From: JBNAVJ01 sp049700455
Lineage (GTDB): Bacteria; Bacteroidota; Ignavibacteria; Tepidaquicellales; Tepidaquicellaceae
Length of the DNA: 64,000 nt
Reading direction: 5' to 3'
NCBI GenBank assembly: GCA_049700455.1
Contig: JBNAVJ010000008.1
Location: 1 to 64,000, forward strand
Position numbers and translations under genes: made by a program. Of the stretch, positions 42,501 to 52,039 are shown piece by piece. Every line of letters starts with the position of its first letter. Within the stretch, counting starts at the first letter, position 1. The notes under the pieces were generated by a model. The model worked only from the letters and a program-made list of their open reading frames with translations. It was not told the origin of the DNA and searched no databases.

Positions 42501-44261
42501 ATGAAGTATTTTATAGCCTTGATATTATTGCTCTTCTGTGGTACACTCCATCCACAAATATATGTGAACGATATAACTTTCATCGGCAATTCGTATTTCA
42601 GCACGTTTGAATTACAGACTTCAATGGTAACTCAAAAAGGGCAACCATTTAACAATAAACAATTCGAACTCGATTTGAAAAACATCAGAAGTAAATACAA
42701 AGATTTTGGATTTTATAATATTAGAATAACAAACTATCAAATTATCCCAAATGAAGATACTTCAACAGTAAATCTAAGAATTTTCTTAGTTGAAGGAGTG
42801 CGAAGCTCAATTGGAAAAATTAATCTTATAGGAAATAAAATTTTAAAAACAAACGAAATATTAAGTTTAATGACTACAAGGGTTGGCGACTATCTTAATG
42901 GAAGTATTTTGTTAAGCGATGTTAATGCAATTCTGGATCATTACGAAAAGCAGAATATGCCCTTTACAAAAGTTTCGATAGATGACATTTCGTTATATGA
43001 GCAGGAAGGAATACCCAAAGTTAATTTGAGTATCAAAATTCAAGAAGAAGCAACAGTTAAGGTTGAGCAGATAACAATTAAAGGAAACGAAGTTACAAAT
43101 GAAAAGGTAATTTTGCGAGAATTAAAATTAGGCAGGGATAAACTGGTATCACGCGAAATTCTTGATGCCTGGCAGAAAAGACTTGAACGACTTAACATTT
43201 TTGAAACTGTTGAAAAACCGAGAATATATCTCAATAAGACAACCGGTAAAGCAGGGCTTTTGATAGAAGTTAAAGAAGGAAATCTTAATACGTTTGATGG
43301 AATATTAGGATATTCACCCCCTCTTAACAATGAGGAAAAAGGTTATTTCACCGGCATTGTAAATGTAATGTTTAAAAATGTGTTTGGTACCGGACGAAAT
43401 GTTGAATTGAAATGGCAAAAACCCGACAGGTCATCACAGGAACTTGAATTTAAGTATTTTGAACCATATCTATTAGGTCTACCAATTAATTTAGCAGGAG
43501 CTTTTTTGCAGAGAATACAGGATTCTACATATACACGACGCAAAGTAGATACAAAATTTGATTTTCCATTTAGTGATAAAATTACGCTCGGAGTATCGTT
43601 TGGATATGATAGAGTTCTCCCTTCGGACGATACCACAAGTCAATTTTCTGTTTCTGATTCCCGCATAATTAGTTCTGGAATTGAATTGCGATATGATAGC
43701 CGGAATAGCGTTTATTATCCTACAGGTGGTATTCTTTATAAGTTATATTATTCTTATGGTGATAAAAAAATCCTGAGTTTGAGAAACCAGCTTTTAAGTT
43801 CTGATGTAAATCAGAGTTTTTCTATTCAGAGATATTCAATGGAGCTTGAGAGTTATTTTTCGTTTTTCCGAAAGCAAAGCCTGCTATTGAGATTTGTAGT
43901 TCAAGAGGTGAAATCTGATAAACTTGAAAATGCAGATTATTTTAGAATAGGAGGAAATAAAAATATCAGAGGATATAGAGAAGAGCAGTTTCTTGCTTCA
44001 AGGCTTGCTTATGGAAATACTGAATTTCGATATTCAATTTCCAGACGTGGTTTTCTGTTTGCTCTGTTTGATTATGGATATTATTACCGACAATCTGATG
44101 AAGTGTTAAATATTCCAAAGCAAGAGGGTTTTTTATATGGTTATGGAGTTGGACTGCGGGTTGAAACGGCAATCGGACTTGTTGGGGTAAGTTATTCCCT
44201 TGGAAAGGGAGACGGACCTATAGAGGGAAAAATTAATTTTGGATTAATTAATGAATTTTAA
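42501..44261 (+). CDS. Omp85-family outer-membrane assembly factor (BamA/TamA-like)
   Basis: 586 aa. Signal peptide (1-19), about three POTRA domains (20-260; e.g. VEQITIKGNEVTNEKVILRE), then a 16-strand barrel ending in Phe (FGLINEF). The conserved barrel segment GGNKNIRGYREEQF is the Omp85 RGY motif. It is shorter than BamA (five POTRA domains, ~800 aa) and closer to TamA or patatin-associated types. It overlaps the convergent small membrane protein gene by 4 bases. Probably a secondary insertase or translocator. Confidence 0.85.
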   Translation: MKYFIALILLLFCGTLHPQIYVNDITFIGNSYFSTFELQTSMVTQKGQPFNNKQFELDLKNIRSKYKDFGFYNIRITNYQIIPNEDTSTVNLRIFLVEGVRSSIGKINLIGNKILKTNEILSLMTTRVGDYLNGSILLSDVNAILDHYEKQNMPFTKVSIDDISLYEQEGIPKVNLSIKIQEEATVKVEQITIKGNEVTNEKVILRELKLGRDKLVSREILDAWQKRLERLNIFETVEKPRIYLNKTTGKAGLLIEVKEGNLNTFDGILGYSPPLNNEEKGYFTGIVNVMFKNVFGTGRNVELKWQKPDRSSQELEFKYFEPYLLGLPINLAGAFLQRIQDSTYTRRKVDTKFDFPFSDKITLGVSFGYDRVLPSDDTTSQFSVSDSRIISSGIELRYDSRNSVYYPTGGILYKLYYSYGDKKILSLRNQLLSSDVNQSFSIQRYSMELESYFSFFRKQSLLLRFVVQEVKSDKLENADYFRIGGNKNIRGYREEQFLASRLAYGNTEFRYSISRRGFLFALFDYGYYYRQSDEVLNIPKQEGFLYGYGVGLRVETAIGLVGVSYSLGKGDGPIEGKINFGLINEF

Positions 44262-44596
44262 CCGGTATTACGTTCCCGCTCGGCTTTTCTTTTAAAGAAA
44301 TCAGAAATATAGAACACAAATGCTAACAAAGTTACTACAGCCATAAGTATTATAATAGGATTCATTCTCAAAAAACCAACAATAAAAAAACTTACCATTG
44401 TAACACCAGTTAGAATAACTCCTATATGAGCAGCAAGTGGATTTTCATTCTTAAGAAACAAGGAAATAACCAATAGTAGTATGCCTACAACCACAGATAT
44501 TAATGAGGTGAGACTGTGTGGAGGAATAGTGTAACCATATATTCCAAGGGCAATAAGTATAATTGCGTTGAAAGCCATTACCTGATAATTCTTCAT
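44258..44596 (-). CDS. Small four-helix integral membrane protein
   Basis: 112 aa from the ATG at 44596, chosen because MKNYQVMAFNAIILIALG reads straight into the first helix; a longer version from 44623 is possible. About four membrane helices with Gly-rich turns (GIYGYTIPPHS, HIGVILTGV) and a basic C-terminus (FFKRKAERERNTG). Resembles TMEM14-type small membrane proteins. Function unknown. Confidence 0.6.
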   Translation of the reverse strand: MKNYQVMAFNAIILIALGIYGYTIPPHSLTSLISVVVGILLLVISLFLKNENPLAAHIGVILTGVTMVSFFIVGFLRMNPIIILMAVVTLLAFVFYISDFFKRKAERERNTG

Positions 44597-45307
44597 AATA
44601 TTAATATATTTTATAAAAAACAAAAATTATTATCTTACAGTTCCGTTCTAATATTTTAAGAAAATAAAAATAGTGTTTGTTCTGCTTATGATTTTTTTAC
44701 TATGCATAATAGATACATAGAGGTTAGTCTCTTAAAATTTCTGAGACATATCAAATGTGATTTTACTAAAATGAAAAAAGATAAAAAAATCTTTTTGATC
44801 TTTAAATTTAAGATAAGATTAACACAAGACTGGCCACTTATTATTAAATATTGTTTCTAATTTCTAAAAGAAGGATTTACAGTTATGAGATATCCCAACA
44901 GAGTAGAGACTATATGTAAAATTAATCATTTGAAATGAGGGATATTTCAAATTACCGTAGGGTTTTTCTTTATAAATTTTAGTAAGCCTTTAGCTGGATC
45001 CATAATTCAAACGGTTTAAATGAAGTAGAAACTTTATTATGTCTATTGCCGATGGTTATGTTAAAACACAAAGGATGTTGTTTCTAAATAATATTGTAAA
45101 ATCGATTGACAATAAAAAATTAATAATTATTTTTCAGTATTTCAGGGTTTTTTACAGGCAGAGTTTTATATGCCTGCGAGCAAAATCTCATAAAGAAAAT
45201 AATTTTCTACTTAGTTTTTAAAGGGGGTTTTTAGATGTTTTGGTACTGTTAATCAATTAAGGATTTTGTAATTTGATAAAGTAAAAGAATAATGTAAAAG
45301 TTTTTTA
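44597..45307. other. 711-bp region without a supported gene
   Basis: Very AT-rich. It holds several hairpins: GTCTC/GAGAC near 44730, an AAAAAGAT/ATCTTTTT stem near 44775 that could be a weak terminator, and CAGGCA (45155-45160) with TGCCTG (45171-45176). A 60-codon frame (45039-45221) has no family features and no ribosome-binding site. A small RNA is possible but not supported by more than the hairpins. Confidence 0.4.
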
Positions 45308-45703
45308 ATGCTTAAAGTTAGAATATTTTCATTCAGTTATATATATAATGGAATTCCAGTGGACGAAACAGGTAACGGAGGTGGTTTTGTGTTTGACTGT
45401 CGTTATATAGTAAATCCCGGTCAGGTGGAAGAATTTAAATCATTAACTGGTAAAGATGCTCCCGTAAAAGAATTTCTTGATACCTTGCCTGAGATGCAAT
45501 CTTTTCTTGAGAAGGTATATTTTCTTATTGATTCTGCAATTGAAAATTATACTAAGAAAGAATTTACTAATTTAATGGTATGTTTTGGATGTACAGGAGG
45601 GCAACATAGATCAGTCTATGCGGCTGAGAAACTTGCTGAGCATCTTCAAGAGTTTTTCCCAGCTGTAAATATTGAGTTAATCCATAAGAATTTAAAGTTT
45701 TAA
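45308..45703 (+). CDS. Stand-alone RapZ C-terminal-domain protein
   Basis: 131 aa matching only the C-terminal half of RapZ/YvcJ: VRIFSFSYIYNGIPVDETGN, FVFDCRYIVNPG and the phosphate-binding loop CFGCTGGQHRSVYAAEKLAE. The N-terminal P-loop kinase-like domain of RapZ is absent. In E. coli this half binds glucosamine-6-phosphate and RNA-regulatory partners. The role of the isolated domain is unknown. One base separates it from the endonuclease gene. Confidence 0.85.
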   Translation: MLKVRIFSFSYIYNGIPVDETGNGGGFVFDCRYIVNPGQVEEFKSLTGKDAPVKEFLDTLPEMQSFLEKVYFLIDSAIENYTKKEFTNLMVCFGCTGGQHRSVYAAEKLAEHLQEFFPAVNIELIHKNLKF

Positions 45704-45704
45704 A

Positions 45705-47342
45705 ATGCATAAACGAATAAAAGTAATTATTATTGCCGTTATATTAATTTTTAGTTCTAAAGTTTTTCCTCAGCCATTGATAAATTTTGATACGACTCTT
45801 ACGAATAATACAGTTGCTAAAAATTTTTATGTAAAGAATCCTACTAACAAATTAATGCAGATATATGTAATAAGGACATTAACAGGAAAATTTTTCTTTA
45901 ATATACCTCCATTTACTATAAATCCTTTTGATAGTGTTCAGGTAACAGTGTACTTCCGAACAAACCAGAATGTTACATACCGTGATTTCTTAATTTTTGA
46001 AAATAATGTTTTGAACAAATCAATAGTATATTATGTTCTTGCAACTGCTAAATATCCTGACACACTTTATCGCTTTACTCAGGGTTTATATGATGAACAG
46101 TTGAAAACAGCCATCCGTAACTTTACAACTCAGGGTTATGTTTCGTTGGGATATAATACAGCAAGGGATAAAATGTTTGAGTTTATAGATGATTACAATA
46201 ACGATGATACAATTGAATGTGTATATATTGGAAGGAAAATAAAAGCAGCTAACCGTACACAGGCACAAAATCAGGGATTTAACACCGAACACACTTATCC
46301 ACAGAGTTTCTTTAATTCAAGTGAACCTATGCTGAGCGATTTATTCCATTTGTTTCCTACAGACAATTATCCAAACACAATAAGGTCAAATTATCCATTT
46401 GGGATTGTGGTAAGTAATATTACATGGGACTCGGCAGGCTCTAAACTTGGTAAGGATTACGAGGGAAGCATTGTTTTTGAACCTCGCAATGTTCATAAGG
46501 GTAATGTTGCAAGGGCACTTTTTTATTTTGTTGTAAAGTATACAAATCTTGGCGGGTTTATGTCAGGAAAGCAGGAAACAGCGTTAAGACAGTGGAACAT
46601 ACAGGATACAGTAGATTGGAAGGAACGCTTACGAAATGAAAGAATAGCCACATTTCAAAAAGTACGAAACCCCTTTATCGATCATCCAGAACTTGTTGAT
46701 AGAATTCGCAGTACATTTAGCACGATACCTGATGTTCCAAGACCAAAGATTTCAGCCTCACCTTTTTTAATTACTTTTGATACTCTTGCTGTTAATGATA
46801 CTACAAGTTATTACCTTTCTATTATGAACTATGGGAAAGGGAATTTGAATATTACTTCAGTTAATTCCAATAGCCAGCAATTTATTGTAGAAACATTTCC
46901 TAATGTTGTGACAGAAGGGACATTAGGATTGGTAAAAATAAAATTCAAACCCACTGCTATAAATCAAACTTATACAGGTACTATTACAGTTAACAATTCA
47001 GACAGTACAATTAACATTGTTGTTAAAGGATTTAGTAATTCTGTTATTAATGTTCATAAGATAGCAGATAAAGTCCCAGTGCAATTTACACTCCATCAAA
47101 ATTATCCAAATCCATTTAATTCTACCACAAAGATTGTATTTGATGTTCCCTACACCTCAAGGATAAAAATCAATTTGTATGATGTTGCCGGAAAAATGAT
47201 AGTTGATTTGGTCGACGGTACCTACGAAGTTGGCTCATACGATTTTTTGTTTGATGCTTCTTTTCTCTCTACGGGCGTTTATTTTTTAAGGATGACATCG
47301 GGGAATTTTACTGCCACAAAGAGGATATTTTATCTTAGATAG
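45705..47342 (+). CDS. T9SS-secreted endonuclease I family nuclease
   Basis: 545 aa. Signal peptide, an N-terminal beta domain (about 25-110), an endonuclease-I/DNase domain (about 115-330) with the His-Me-finger signature NTEHTYPQSFF and FHLFPTD, and RNVHKGNVARALFYF. An Ig-like choice-of-anchor domain (about 350-450) follows, then a type IX sorting domain (LHQNYPNPFN ... TGVYFLRM). Secreted nuclease, probably for nutrient or phosphate recovery from DNA or RNA. Confidence 0.88.
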   Translation: MHKRIKVIIIAVILIFSSKVFPQPLINFDTTLTNNTVAKNFYVKNPTNKLMQIYVIRTLTGKFFFNIPPFTINPFDSVQVTVYFRTNQNVTYRDFLIFENNVLNKSIVYYVLATAKYPDTLYRFTQGLYDEQLKTAIRNFTTQGYVSLGYNTARDKMFEFIDDYNNDDTIECVYIGRKIKAANRTQAQNQGFNTEHTYPQSFFNSSEPMLSDLFHLFPTDNYPNTIRSNYPFGIVVSNITWDSAGSKLGKDYEGSIVFEPRNVHKGNVARALFYFVVKYTNLGGFMSGKQETALRQWNIQDTVDWKERLRNERIATFQKVRNPFIDHPELVDRIRSTFSTIPDVPRPKISASPFLITFDTLAVNDTTSYYLSIMNYGKGNLNITSVNSNSQQFIVETFPNVVTEGTLGLVKIKFKPTAINQTYTGTITVNNSDSTINIVVKGFSNSVINVHKIADKVPVQFTLHQNYPNPFNSTTKIVFDVPYTSRIKINLYDVAGKMIVDLVDGTYEVGSYDFLFDASFLSTGVYFLRMTSGNFTATKRIFYLR

Positions 47343-47499
47343 ATATTTGTCCTACCTTTTTTCTAAAGTTGATATCCCTTTAACAATATTATCGCTTGTT
47401 TCTTTACTAAACAGGGCTATTTTTTTTGAATTGTTTTAGAGCTCTGTTATTGTAATATTTATATGATTTGAATTAAAATTATATTCACGGAGGAACAAA

Positions 47500-49224
47500 A
47501 TGCTTGGAGATAACCACATTCCCAATATGGGAAATTACGATGAAGTTTACAAAAATTTTTCTTACGAACAGGTCAAACAAGAACTCGGTTACAAAGATGG
47601 TGATATTATCAACATTGGAGAGTATTGCACTGATCGTATTTGCAGACTTGGTAAGGGTAATAAGCTGGCATTAATCTGGGAAGGACATACTGGTGAAGAG
47701 AAGCGCTATACATTTAACGAAATGCGTCAGCTCACGAACACGATTGCCAGGTTTTTGCAAGAACTTGGAATTAAACCAGCAGAAAGAGTCTGTCTATTTA
47801 TGGACAAAGTCCCTGAGCTGTATTTTGGTTTTCTGGGAATCCTCAAACTTGGTGCAATTGCTCAGCCATTATTTTCAGCCTTTGGTTCTGAATCACTTTT
47901 GACACGACTGGAAGATGCTCAAACAGCAGCCATTTTTACACAAAAGAAACACCTTCCGAAAGTGAGAAATATTTTAAATCAACTACCCTACTTGAGGCAT
48001 ATTATTGTAGTTGATGATGATGGTAGCAAACCTTTGCAGGACAGAGAAGTTGCTTTTAATATGGATAATTCGGAAAGAGTAGACCATTTTGATATATACC
48101 CATCGACAGCAGAAACTCCTTCTGTTTTACACTATACATCTGGTACAACAGGAAAACCTAAAGGAGCTCAGCACGTTCACTCTTCTCTCATTTCTCAATA
48201 TATTACAGCAAAATATGTTCTTGATTTGAAAGAAAATGATATATATTGGTGTACAGCAGATCCGGGGTGGGTTACGGGAACATCATATGGAATTATTGGT
48301 GCCTGGTCAAATGGGGTTACACAATGTGTACTTGATGCAGGCTTTAAAGCAGAAACCTGGTATAAGTTTATTGAAAAGCACAGGATTACTGTGTGGTATT
48401 CAGCCCCTACCGCTATTCGGGCACTGATGAAAGAGGGAAATGAAATAGTGAAGAAATATGATTTATCTTCACTCCGACACCTTGCAAGCGTTGGCGAACC
48501 TTTAAATGCGGAAGCAGTTTTGTGGTCAAAAGAGGTTTTTGGATTAATGTTTCACGATACTTACTGGCAAACAGAAACAGGAGCTATAGTTATTAGTAAC
48601 TACCCCGGTATGAAAATAAAACCAGGCTCAATGGGAAAGCCATTTCCTGGAATAACGGCTACTGTTGTGGATTTGAAAGAACATAAACCTCTTGAAAAAC
48701 GTGGTATAGTTGGAATGATAGCTCTAAAACCTAATTGGCCCTCTATGTTCAGGGCATATTGGAACAATGAAGCAACTTACAAAGCCAAGTTTCAGAATGG
48801 TTGGTATTTGTGTGGTGATAGAGCAAGCATAGATGAAGAAGGATACTTCTGGTTTGTAGGTAGAGATGATGACGTTATTAATACAGGGGGTCACTTAGTT
48901 GGTCCTTTTGAAATAGAATCTGCGTTACTTGAACATCCCGCAGTTGCTGAATCAGCAGTTGTTGGGAAACCTGATCCGATTAATATGGAAGTCGTAAAAG
49001 CATTTATAACTTTAAAACCCGGAAATGAACCCTCAAAAATGCTTGAACTGGATATTATGAATTTTATCAGAAAAAAATTGTCACCTCTTGCTATGCCTCA
49101 GGAAATAGAATTTGTTAATTCATTACCAAAAACAAGAAGTGGGAAAATAATGAGAAGGGTACTTCGCGCTAAAGAATGGGGTGAGGAAATTGGAGATATA
49201 TCTACTCTTGAAAATGATATGTAA
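47500..49224 (+). CDS. acsA: Acetyl-CoA synthetase (AMP-forming)
   Basis: 574 aa adenylate-forming enzyme making acetyl-CoA from acetate, ATP and CoA. Motifs: YTSGTTGKPKGAQHVH (P-loop), WQTETGAIV (A5), YLCGDRASIDEEGYFWFVGR, DDVINTGGHLVGPFEIE and the C-terminal PKTRSGKIMRR with the regulatory/catalytic Lys. Size and the B. subtilis-like N-terminus favour AcsA; a propionyl- or other short-acyl-CoA synthetase is possible. Strong Shine-Dalgarno CGGAGG, rare in this window. First gene of a run with a lipocalin-like protein, ACP and an alpha-oxoamine synthase. Confidence 0.9.
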   Translation: MLGDNHIPNMGNYDEVYKNFSYEQVKQELGYKDGDIINIGEYCTDRICRLGKGNKLALIWEGHTGEEKRYTFNEMRQLTNTIARFLQELGIKPAERVCLFMDKVPELYFGFLGILKLGAIAQPLFSAFGSESLLTRLEDAQTAAIFTQKKHLPKVRNILNQLPYLRHIIVVDDDGSKPLQDREVAFNMDNSERVDHFDIYPSTAETPSVLHYTSGTTGKPKGAQHVHSSLISQYITAKYVLDLKENDIYWCTADPGWVTGTSYGIIGAWSNGVTQCVLDAGFKAETWYKFIEKHRITVWYSAPTAIRALMKEGNEIVKKYDLSSLRHLASVGEPLNAEAVLWSKEVFGLMFHDTYWQTETGAIVISNYPGMKIKPGSMGKPFPGITATVVDLKEHKPLEKRGIVGMIALKPNWPSMFRAYWNNEATYKAKFQNGWYLCGDRASIDEEGYFWFVGRDDDVINTGGHLVGPFEIESALLEHPAVAESAVVGKPDPINMEVVKAFITLKPGNEPSKMLELDIMNFIRKKLSPLAMPQEIEFVNSLPKTRSGKIMRRVLRAKEWGEEIGDISTLENDM

Positions 49225-49235
49225 TTTTAGTTGTT

Positions 49236-49703
49236 ATGAAATTATTATTAATATTATTTCTTTCCTTCACAGCTAATATTGTTGACTCAATTTTTGAACA
49301 TCTGAATATGAATAATGCTGTAACCTATGTAGCAGGTGCTATTAAAACTATAAGTTATAAAAACCATGATACTGCTGATACTAAGAGTCCCCTTATAAGA
49401 AAATGGATGATAGATCAGATTATAATTAATGGAAGGAAAGAAGATCCATCAGATTTTGAAATTGAGTTTTCATCAGATGGAACATATTACTTAATTGAAG
49501 ATGATGAACCGGAAGAGGGAACATGGGAATTGGATGAGGAGAGTATGACAATAATTTTCAATCAAGGTACAGATGAAGAATTTAGCTGGGAAATTTTAAC
49601 TCTTGATAAGACAAAGTTGGTTGTGAAAGAGACTTATGGAAAAACAGTTGCTGTTTATATATTAATTCCCTGGGTTGATTGGCGAGATCTAATTAGTGAC
49701 TAA
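49236..49703 (+). CDS. Lipocalin-like protein of unknown function
   Basis: 155 aa. Short hydrophobic start, then a small beta-barrel pattern: LIRKWMIDQIIINGR, FEIEFSSDGTYYL, EEGTWELDEESMTIIF and WEILTLDKTKLVVKE, the strand order of lipocalin-like domains common in Bacteroidota. Eleven bases after acsA and 30 before the ACP gene. It may bind a lipid or acyl product of the neighbouring enzymes (inference). Confidence 0.6.
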   Translation: MKLLLILFLSFTANIVDSIFEHLNMNNAVTYVAGAIKTISYKNHDTADTKSPLIRKWMIDQIIINGRKEDPSDFEIEFSSDGTYYLIEDDEPEEGTWELDEESMTIIFNQGTDEEFSWEILTLDKTKLVVKETYGKTVAVYILIPWVDWRDLISD

Positions 49704-49733
49704 ATTATAATAATTAAAATAAAGGAGCAAAAA

Positions 49734-49988
49734 ATGTCAGAAAATCTTAAAGACATCATTCTAAATTATGTTAAAAATGAATACCTTGAAGAAGGAGATG
49801 ACCGGGAGGTAACTTATGACACCCCATTGATTTCAGGAGGAATTGTTGATTCATTCTCTATGGTCTCTCTTAAGGTTTTTCTTGAGACCAAGTATAATAT
49901 TCAGATTCCTGACGCCAAAGCGACTCCAGAAGCGTTTGACAGTGTTAATAACATTGTTAACCTCTTGAAAGAATTTGGTATAGAATAA
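49734..49988 (+). CDS. Acyl carrier protein
   Basis: 84 aa, acidic, with the phosphopantetheine site GGIVDSFSMVSL (Ser40). Not the usual housekeeping AcpP: the DSL core is DSF, and no fab genes are adjacent. Preceded by AAAGGAG at good spacing. It sits immediately before an alpha-oxoamine synthase, an arrangement seen where such an enzyme uses acyl-ACP, for example bacterial serine palmitoyltransferase with a dedicated ACP. Confidence 0.88.
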   Translation: MSENLKDIILNYVKNEYLEEGDDREVTYDTPLISGGIVDSFSMVSLKVFLETKYNIQIPDAKATPEAFDSVNNIVNLLKEFGIE

Positions 49989-50004
49989 TTTAAAATTTAA
50001 AAAT

Positions 50005-50018
50005 GACCAAAATTGGTC
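50005..50018. promoter_or_regulatory. Dyad GACCAA-AA-TTGGTC between ACP and oxoamine synthase genes
   Basis: Six-base inverted repeat with a 2-base centre in the 54-base gap, about 10 bases before the Shine-Dalgarno CGGAGG of the next gene. It could be an operator or an mRNA hairpin affecting translation. Confidence 0.25.
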
Positions 50019-50042
50019 GTTAAACAACGGAGGTTATAGAAA

Positions 50043-51290
50043 ATGGCTTTCTCTGACGAAATCAGAAGTATTTATCAAGCCCAGTTACAGGAACTTAAAG
50101 AAAGTGGCTTATTTAAAGAAGAAAGGGCAATTTGTGCTCCACAAGACTCAGAAATCGAAGTTGAATTTCCAATTGGCTCGGCTCGAAAGAAAGTGATAAA
50201 TATGTGTGCAAATAACTATCTTGGTTTGTCATCACACCCTGAAGTCGTTAAGGCAGCTCATCAAGGACTTGATCACCGAGGTTATGGAATGTCTTCCGTT
50301 AGATTTATTTGTGGGACTCAGGATATTCACAAAGAACTGGAACGTAAACTTACCGAATTTCTTGGAACTGAAGATACAATTCTTTTCCCTTCGTGTATGG
50401 ATGCTAATGCTGGTGTCTTTGAAGCAATTCTGACTGAACAGGATGTGATGATAGCAGATAGACTTGTTCATGCCTCTATAATTGATGGAATGAGACTCTG
50501 CAAAGCACAAAATGATTCATTCAAGCATTCTGATATGAACCATCTGGAGCAAAAACTCCAATTACATCAGGACAAACGCATCAGGATGATTATTACTGAT
50601 GGAGCATTTTCAATGGATGGAGATCTTGCAAGACTTGATAAAATAGTTGAGCTTGCTGAGAAGTATAACGCAATGGTTTTTGTCGATGACTCCCACGCAA
50701 CTGGTTATATAGGAAAAACAGGTAGAGGCACTCACGAATACTACAATGTAATGGGAAAAATTGATATTATTACAACTACATTGGGTAAGGCACTTGGCGG
50801 GGCATCTGGTGGCTGCGTCTCCGGGAGAAGAGAACTGGTCGAGATGTGTAGACAAAAAGCTCGTCCGTATCTGTTTTCAAATACTGTTGCCCCTGTAATT
50901 GTAGAAGGAGCACTTAAAGTCCTTGATATAATTTCTAAATCAACTGAGCGAAGGGATAAACTTGAACAAAATACTCAGTTCTGGAGAAAAGGGCTAACAG
51001 AGGCTGGTTTCATTATTAAAGAAGGAGAAACATCTATCGTACCTGTGATGCTTTTTAATGCAAAGTTATCGCAAGACTTTGCAAAAGACCTTTACGAAGA
51101 AGGAATTTATGCAGTTGGGTTCTTCTTTCCGGTAGTCCCTAAAGGCCAGGCAAGAATAAGAACCCAATTGTCTGCTGCTCACGAAATGCACCACCTGGAA
51201 AAAGCTCTTGATGCATTCATTAAAGTAGGAAAAAAATATAACATTCTTCACAAGTCTAAACAGGAAATAATAGATATGTACGGAATGTAA
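50043..51290 (+). CDS. Alpha-oxoamine synthase, Kbl-like paralog (ACP-associated)
   Basis: 415-residue PLP enzyme that condenses an acyl thioester with an amino acid. The core is Kbl-like: CANNYLGLSSHP, SVRFICGTQDIHKELE, DDSHATGYIGKTGRGTHEY and the PLP-lysine motif TTLGKALGGASGG. It diverges from the second copy at 56797 around the substrate region (LFPSCMDANAGVFEA, ADRLVHASIIDG). Strong Shine-Dalgarno. The adjacent dedicated ACP hints at an acyl-ACP donor, so glycine C-acetyltransferase is not certain; BioF-, SPT- or CFAT-like chemistry is possible. Cytoplasmic. Confidence 0.82.
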   Translation: MAFSDEIRSIYQAQLQELKESGLFKEERAICAPQDSEIEVEFPIGSARKKVINMCANNYLGLSSHPEVVKAAHQGLDHRGYGMSSVRFICGTQDIHKELERKLTEFLGTEDTILFPSCMDANAGVFEAILTEQDVMIADRLVHASIIDGMRLCKAQNDSFKHSDMNHLEQKLQLHQDKRIRMIITDGAFSMDGDLARLDKIVELAEKYNAMVFVDDSHATGYIGKTGRGTHEYYNVMGKIDIITTTLGKALGGASGGCVSGRRELVEMCRQKARPYLFSNTVAPVIVEGALKVLDIISKSTERRDKLEQNTQFWRKGLTEAGFIIKEGETSIVPVMLFNAKLSQDFAKDLYEEGIYAVGFFFPVVPKGQARIRTQLSAAHEMHHLEKALDAFIKVGKKYNILHKSKQEIIDMYGM

Positions 51291-51358
51291 AAAACTGTGA
51301 AAAAATTTTATGTAAAATCTGATTTTTCATTTCCTTACATTTAGACAAAAGTAATATT

Positions 51359-51964
51359 GTGAAAAAAATAGGCTGGATAATTATTTTATCTTTAATTATA
51401 GTTTCTCAAGCTTTCCCTCAAAAAAATTATGAGTTTATTGGTGCACTTGGAGGAGGAATGTCAATACCGCTGGGGAAATTAAGTGAGGAATACAAATTGG
51501 GCTACAATGTAAATTTAAATTATGGTTTGATGTTTTCTACTGTTACTGAAATGAATATTTCCTTTGTTTACAACAGTTATACAGCTGATTTTCCCGGCTA
51601 CTATAGGGGCGGTAAACTTGAAGTTTCTGCAGTAAATCTTAATTTCCTCCTTGGTAAGATGAATCCGAAAGATAGGTTTAACTTTTATGGGTATGCAGGC
51701 ATTGGGTTTTCTATTTATGATGTCGGCTCGCTCAGTTTTATTGATCAATCAACAGGAAATATGATTTATAGAGACCCTATCCCAATGGAAACAAAGTTTG
51801 GATGGAATACAGGTATGTGTGGGGTGATAAATCTTTCAAGATCATTTGGACTATATGCAGATATTAGTTATGATTTTTATTTTTACTATGACAGAGTTTC
51901 TGAAGATACTGAATTACGGTCACATATCCCATTTAAGGCGGGAATATTCTTTGCGTTATTTTAA
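51359..51964 (+). CDS. Small outer-membrane beta-barrel protein
   Basis: 201 aa from a GTG start with a clean signal peptide (MKKIGWIIILSLIIVSQAFPQ), then an ~8-strand barrel pattern (GALGGGMSIPLGKLSEEY, FYGYAGIGFSIYDVG, FGLYADISYDFYF) ending PFKAGIFFALF. Typical of OmpA/OmpW-size barrels without a peptidoglycan domain. Function unknown. A terminator follows. Confidence 0.7.
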   Translation: MKKIGWIIILSLIIVSQAFPQKNYEFIGALGGGMSIPLGKLSEEYKLGYNVNLNYGLMFSTVTEMNISFVYNSYTADFPGYYRGGKLEVSAVNLNFLLGKMNPKDRFNFYGYAGIGFSIYDVGSLSFIDQSTGNMIYRDPIPMETKFGWNTGMCGVINLSRSFGLYADISYDFYFYYDRVSEDTELRSHIPFKAGIFFALF

Positions 51965-51989
51965 GTTTTGACTTTTGTAATAGAAATTA

Positions 51990-52016
51990 AAAGGGCAACT
52001 ACTTAAGTTGCCCTTT
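51990..52016. terminator. Bidirectional rho-independent terminator
   Basis: AAAGGGCAACT (51990-52000) pairs perfectly with AGTTGCCCTTT (52006-52016), loop ACTTA, with A-rich and T-rich flanks. Between convergent genes ending at 51964 and 52040. Confidence 0.88.
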
Positions 52017-52039
52017 CTTATTTGAGGTTGTTACTCTAA

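Noticed and set aside
45039..45221. 60-codon open frame between the small membrane protein and the RapZ-domain gene
   Set aside because: No ribosome-binding site, no recognisable domain, low-complexity AT-rich codons and an internal hairpin; not supported as a gene.
50043..51290. Naming the ACP-linked oxoamine synthase a serine palmitoyltransferase
   Set aside because: The core motifs (SVRFICGTQDIHKELE, CANNYLGL) follow Kbl, not the NSYLGLTNHP/GSRFLNGT pattern of known bacterial serine palmitoyltransferases; only the neighbouring ACP points that way.
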